Below, in pieces: positions 62,194 through 64,000 of a DNA stretch of 64,000 bases. The stretch covers positions 310,001-374,000 of the forward strand of contig NZ_CP043476.1 in NCBI RefSeq assembly GCF_009769165.1, read 5' to 3'. The notes under the pieces were generated by a model. It was given only the letters and a program-made list of their open reading frames with translations, searched no databases and had not been told where the DNA came from. Source of the stretch: Xanthomonas hyacinthi. GTDB lineage: Bacteria > Pseudomonadota > Gammaproteobacteria > Xanthomonadales > Xanthomonadaceae. Position 1 is the first letter of the stretch. Every line of letters begins with the position of its first letter. The position numbers were made by a program, and so were the translations under genes.

Positions 62194-62217
62194 AAGAGGA
62201 GCTTCGGCTCCTTTTTT
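62194..62217 (+). terminator. Intrinsic terminator after tRNA-Gly
   Basis: AGGAGC-TTCG-GCTCCT forms a stable UUCG-tetraloop hairpin followed by a run of T. It ends the tRNA transcript 45 bases after the CCA. Confidence 0.93.
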
Positions 62218-62374
62218 CATTCCAGCAAACGCCACCGAAATCCACTGACAGCCAGCGTTTTTGAGGCCAGAATTGAGGCCAAAGAATGCGGGTGGTACCG
62301 GTTCCGGGTTGTTGCTGGGGTGGGATCGGGATGACCAGCAGCATCGAGCCTAAGTCTCATGACTTGGGAGTTTG

Positions 62375-62803
62375 ATGATGGCACTCTCTGATCTGACCGT
62401 GCGGCAAGCCAAGGCTGCCGAGAAAACCTGCAGCATCACATCGTGCCCCTGTCTGTCCAGGCCATCGAGATCGTGCGCTACCTCCTTCCTGGGCGTAATG
62501 CGGCCTGCCCAGAGGCCCCTGCTGGCGCACCGCAGCGACTCAAGAAGCGCATCCGTGAGAACACCCTCAACGCTGCCTTGAAACGCATGCGCTACGAGGA
62601 CCACCGGCCATGACATCCGGGGAACGATCTCGACGGCGCTCAACGAGATCGGCTATCCCAAGATTTGGGTGGACGCGCAGCTTTCGCACTCCGATCCGAA
62701 CAAGCTGAGTTCGGCCTACAACCACGCCAAGTATGTGGAGCCGCGCCGGCGGATGATGCAGGACTGGGCCGACCGCCTCGACCTGCTTGAACAGGGTCAA
62801 CTC
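62375..62803 (+). pseudogene. Decayed P4-type tyrosine integrase
   Basis: The start MALSDLTVRQAKA is the classical N-terminus of DUF4102/P4-like integrases but breaks off after ~18 codons. A second block, in another frame, reads HIVPLSVQAIEIVRYLLPG. A third, again shifted, gives GHDIRGTISTALNEIGYPK, then WVDAQLSHSDPNK and AYNHAKYVEPRRRMMQDWAD, which hold the catalytic Arg, His and Tyr. Most of the middle is deleted and the frame changes twice, so no active enzyme can be made. It points away from tRNA-Gly, as expected for an island integrated there. Confidence 0.9.
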
Positions 62804-62908
62804 CTAGCGATCATAGGGAGCTGCCGCGCCCCGCCCAGTACTGCGCCCGAACACGCCATCTGCGTTTTCGCGCGGACCGGTCCGATACTAGCAACGAGCG
62901 CGCTTTTT

Positions 62909-62924
62909 TGTATATTACAATACA
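62909..62924. promoter_or_regulatory. Operator-like site upstream of the TetR gene
   Basis: TGTATATTACAATACA has TGTAT/ATACA arms and lies 21 bases before the start codon, over the probable promoter. A related AT-rich sequence follows the gene at about 63587-63607. Confidence 0.6.
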
Positions 62925-62945
62925 TAATTTGCTACGATCCCGCAC

Positions 62946-63548
62946 ATGGGTAGACCACGTTTGTTCGATACAGAGGCGGTGCTGGACTCTGCGGCGGCGG
63001 AGTTCCGTGTTCACGGCTTCGCCGACACTTCCACAGAAAAGCTATGCGAAGCGGCAGGCGTGCGCCGCAGCAGTCTGTACAACGCGTTCACTTCGAAGGA
63101 AGAGCTGTTCGTGCAGGCGCTGCGCCGATACACCGAAGTCACGACGCTACGGCAGGAGGAGGTACTCACCGCTGCTGAACTTGATGGTGGCACGCGGCTG
63201 TGGCGGATCGTTGAGATGGTTGTCGAGGAGGAGTGGGCGGCGTGCAAGAAGGGGCACGCGGCTGGGTGCATGACCGTGCACACGTTCATGTCTCCGCATG
63301 TACGGCAGAGTGACTCCAGGGTGCAATCGATCCTGAGCCAGGACCTGGACCATCGTCTCTCTCTCCTGACCGAGGCCGCGAGGGTTGGGCAACTCGACGG
63401 CAGCGTGCGCCCCGAATCGTCGCCCGAGGACGTTGCCATGCTGATTGTTACCGTGGTTTCGGGCCTGCGGGTGACCGCCCAGACCGGCGCCGAACCGGCG
63501 CAATTGCTCAGGATCGCGCGAATGAGCCTGGGGGCCACGCTGGCCTGA
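62946..63548 (+). CDS. TetR/AcrR-family regulator
   Basis: A 200-residue TetR regulator. The start MGRPRLFDTEAVLDSAAAEF and the HTH DTSTEKLCEAAGVRRSSLYN are typical of the YxaF/NemR-like group that controls oxidoreductases. Codon use is milder than in the core genes. AT-rich palindromic sites lie before and after it, so it probably controls itself and the next gene downstream, which begins at 63684. Confidence 0.92.
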   Translation: MGRPRLFDTEAVLDSAAAEFRVHGFADTSTEKLCEAAGVRRSSLYNAFTSKEELFVQALRRYTEVTTLRQEEVLTAAELDGGTRLWRIVEMVVEEEWAACKKGHAAGCMTVHTFMSPHVRQSDSRVQSILSQDLDHRLSLLTEAARVGQLDGSVRPESSPEDVAMLIVTVVSGLRVTAQTGAEPAQLLRIARMSLGATLA

Positions 63549-63586
63549 TCACATCACGCACTGTCAGGTGTTGCGCATCGCCATAT

Positions 63587-63607
63587 TTTGGATTATATAA
63601 TACAATA
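63587..63607. promoter_or_regulatory. AT-rich operator/promoter upstream of the last gene
   Basis: The segment contains GGATTATATAATACAATAAG. It shares ATA(C)AAT(A) elements with the site upstream of the TetR gene and lies about 80 bases before the ATG at 63684. It is probably a second target of the same regulator, or the -10 region of that gene. Confidence 0.45.
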
Positions 63608-63683
63608 AGTGGCGACGAAGGCCTGGTCCTGCCGAAGGTGGGCCGGGTACCGCGCGAAGAAATCGAGTTGATCGGAGGACGTC

Positions 63684-64000
63684 ATGGCATTGCAGGGATA
63701 TCGCATCCAAGCAGACGCTGAACTACGCACACGAGTAGTCGACTATCGCGACCACCGTGAGATCGAGCATCTGATCGCTCACGGCTGCAGGCACGTTGGG
63801 GGCCAGTGCCGGGCGGCTTCCTCTTCTGAAAACAATGCATCCGACCCCACTGGAAGCAAGACTTTTCTGCCGCCTCTGTCGCAGGCCTGTCTTCGCAGCG
63901 ATGGCCTGGTCCTGACCTCCCCGGTTCTCGATGATGTCGCCAGCCTGTCTACGAACGAGCTTGACGACGAGGTCCGGCGCCGCGCGATCTTCCCACCGGC
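63684..64000 (+). CDS. Unknown protein, runs off the window
   Basis: An open frame of 105 codons from ATG 63684 (GGAGG 6 bases upstream) to the window edge: MALQGYRIQADAELRTRVVD, then DHREIEHLIAHGCRH and a Ser/Asn-rich part. I do not recognise it. The ribosome site, uninterrupted frame and place behind the TetR regulator make it likely to be a real, regulated gene of the tRNA-Gly-associated island. Confidence 0.6.
   Translation, partial: MALQGYRIQADAELRTRVVDYRDHREIEHLIAHGCRHVGGQCRAASSSENNASDPTGSKTFLPPLSQACLRSDGLVLTSPVLDDVASLSTNELDDEVRRRAIFPP

Overview
The window looks like a chromosome segment of Xanthomonas or a very close relative in the Lysobacteraceae. The core genes are very GC-rich. 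The pointers are a fruR / fruB-fruK-fruA / oprB fructose locus with an EIIA-HPr-EI fusion FruB, a type IV secretion toxin with an XVIPCD-like tail beside a lipoprotein immunity candidate, and short REP-like repeats (TGTAGGAGCGGCTTCAGCC type) between genes. No 16S or species marker is present, so the genus is an inference.

Layout. 1-2.2 kb: end of a histidine-utilisation operon (hutG', hutU). 2.4-4.5 kb: immunity lipoprotein and secreted metallopeptidase-like toxin. 4.7-16.7 kb: mostly housekeeping or poorly known genes (acyl-CoA-binding protein, HipA-like kinase with DUF3037 partner, TrhO, FKBP lipoprotein, flavoprotein, glutamate-synthase-like protein, nucleotide-sugar dehydrogenase). 16.7-24.6 kb: fructose import, controlled by FruR through a perfect palindrome between fruR and fruB. 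24.8-25.5 kb: a secreted cupin. 25.8-32.1 kb: six genes joined by 1- to 4-base overlaps that encode a two-component system and a complete ABC/HlyD/TolC-type export pump. 32.2-41.0 kb: an unusual anabolic set with an esterase, two ArnE/F-like four-helix proteins, a DegT aminotransferase, an arginase-fold enzyme, a FemAB/GNAT-like transferase, an acyl carrier protein, a ketosynthase, a class III aminotransferase and a HAD phosphatase. I cannot name its product.

41.2-57.7 kb is an accessory patchwork with less GC-extreme codon use: LysR/alcohol dehydrogenase, epoxide hydrolase/NmrA/LysR, MarR/isochorismatase-like/MFS, a relic of a Tn4371-like conjugation module (trbG', trbI, DUF2274), and three regulator-enzyme blocks (HxlR/SDR, TetR/SDR/methyltransferase, HxlR/FMN reductase) that look like an electrophile or quinone stress island.

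57.8-58.4 kb holds the most striking RNA feature: a tRNA-Leu(UAA) gene on the minus strand interrupted after U34 by a 231-nt group I intron. Just upstream lies a second tRNA-Leu 5' half that stops at exactly the same position. 58.6-61.8 kb: hemN and a ccoG-like gene, each preceded by an FNR/ANR-type box. 62.07 kb: tRNA-Gly(GCC), followed by a decayed tyrosine integrase, a TetR regulator flanked by AT-rich operator-like sites, and a gene running off the window, which marks the edge of another integrated element.
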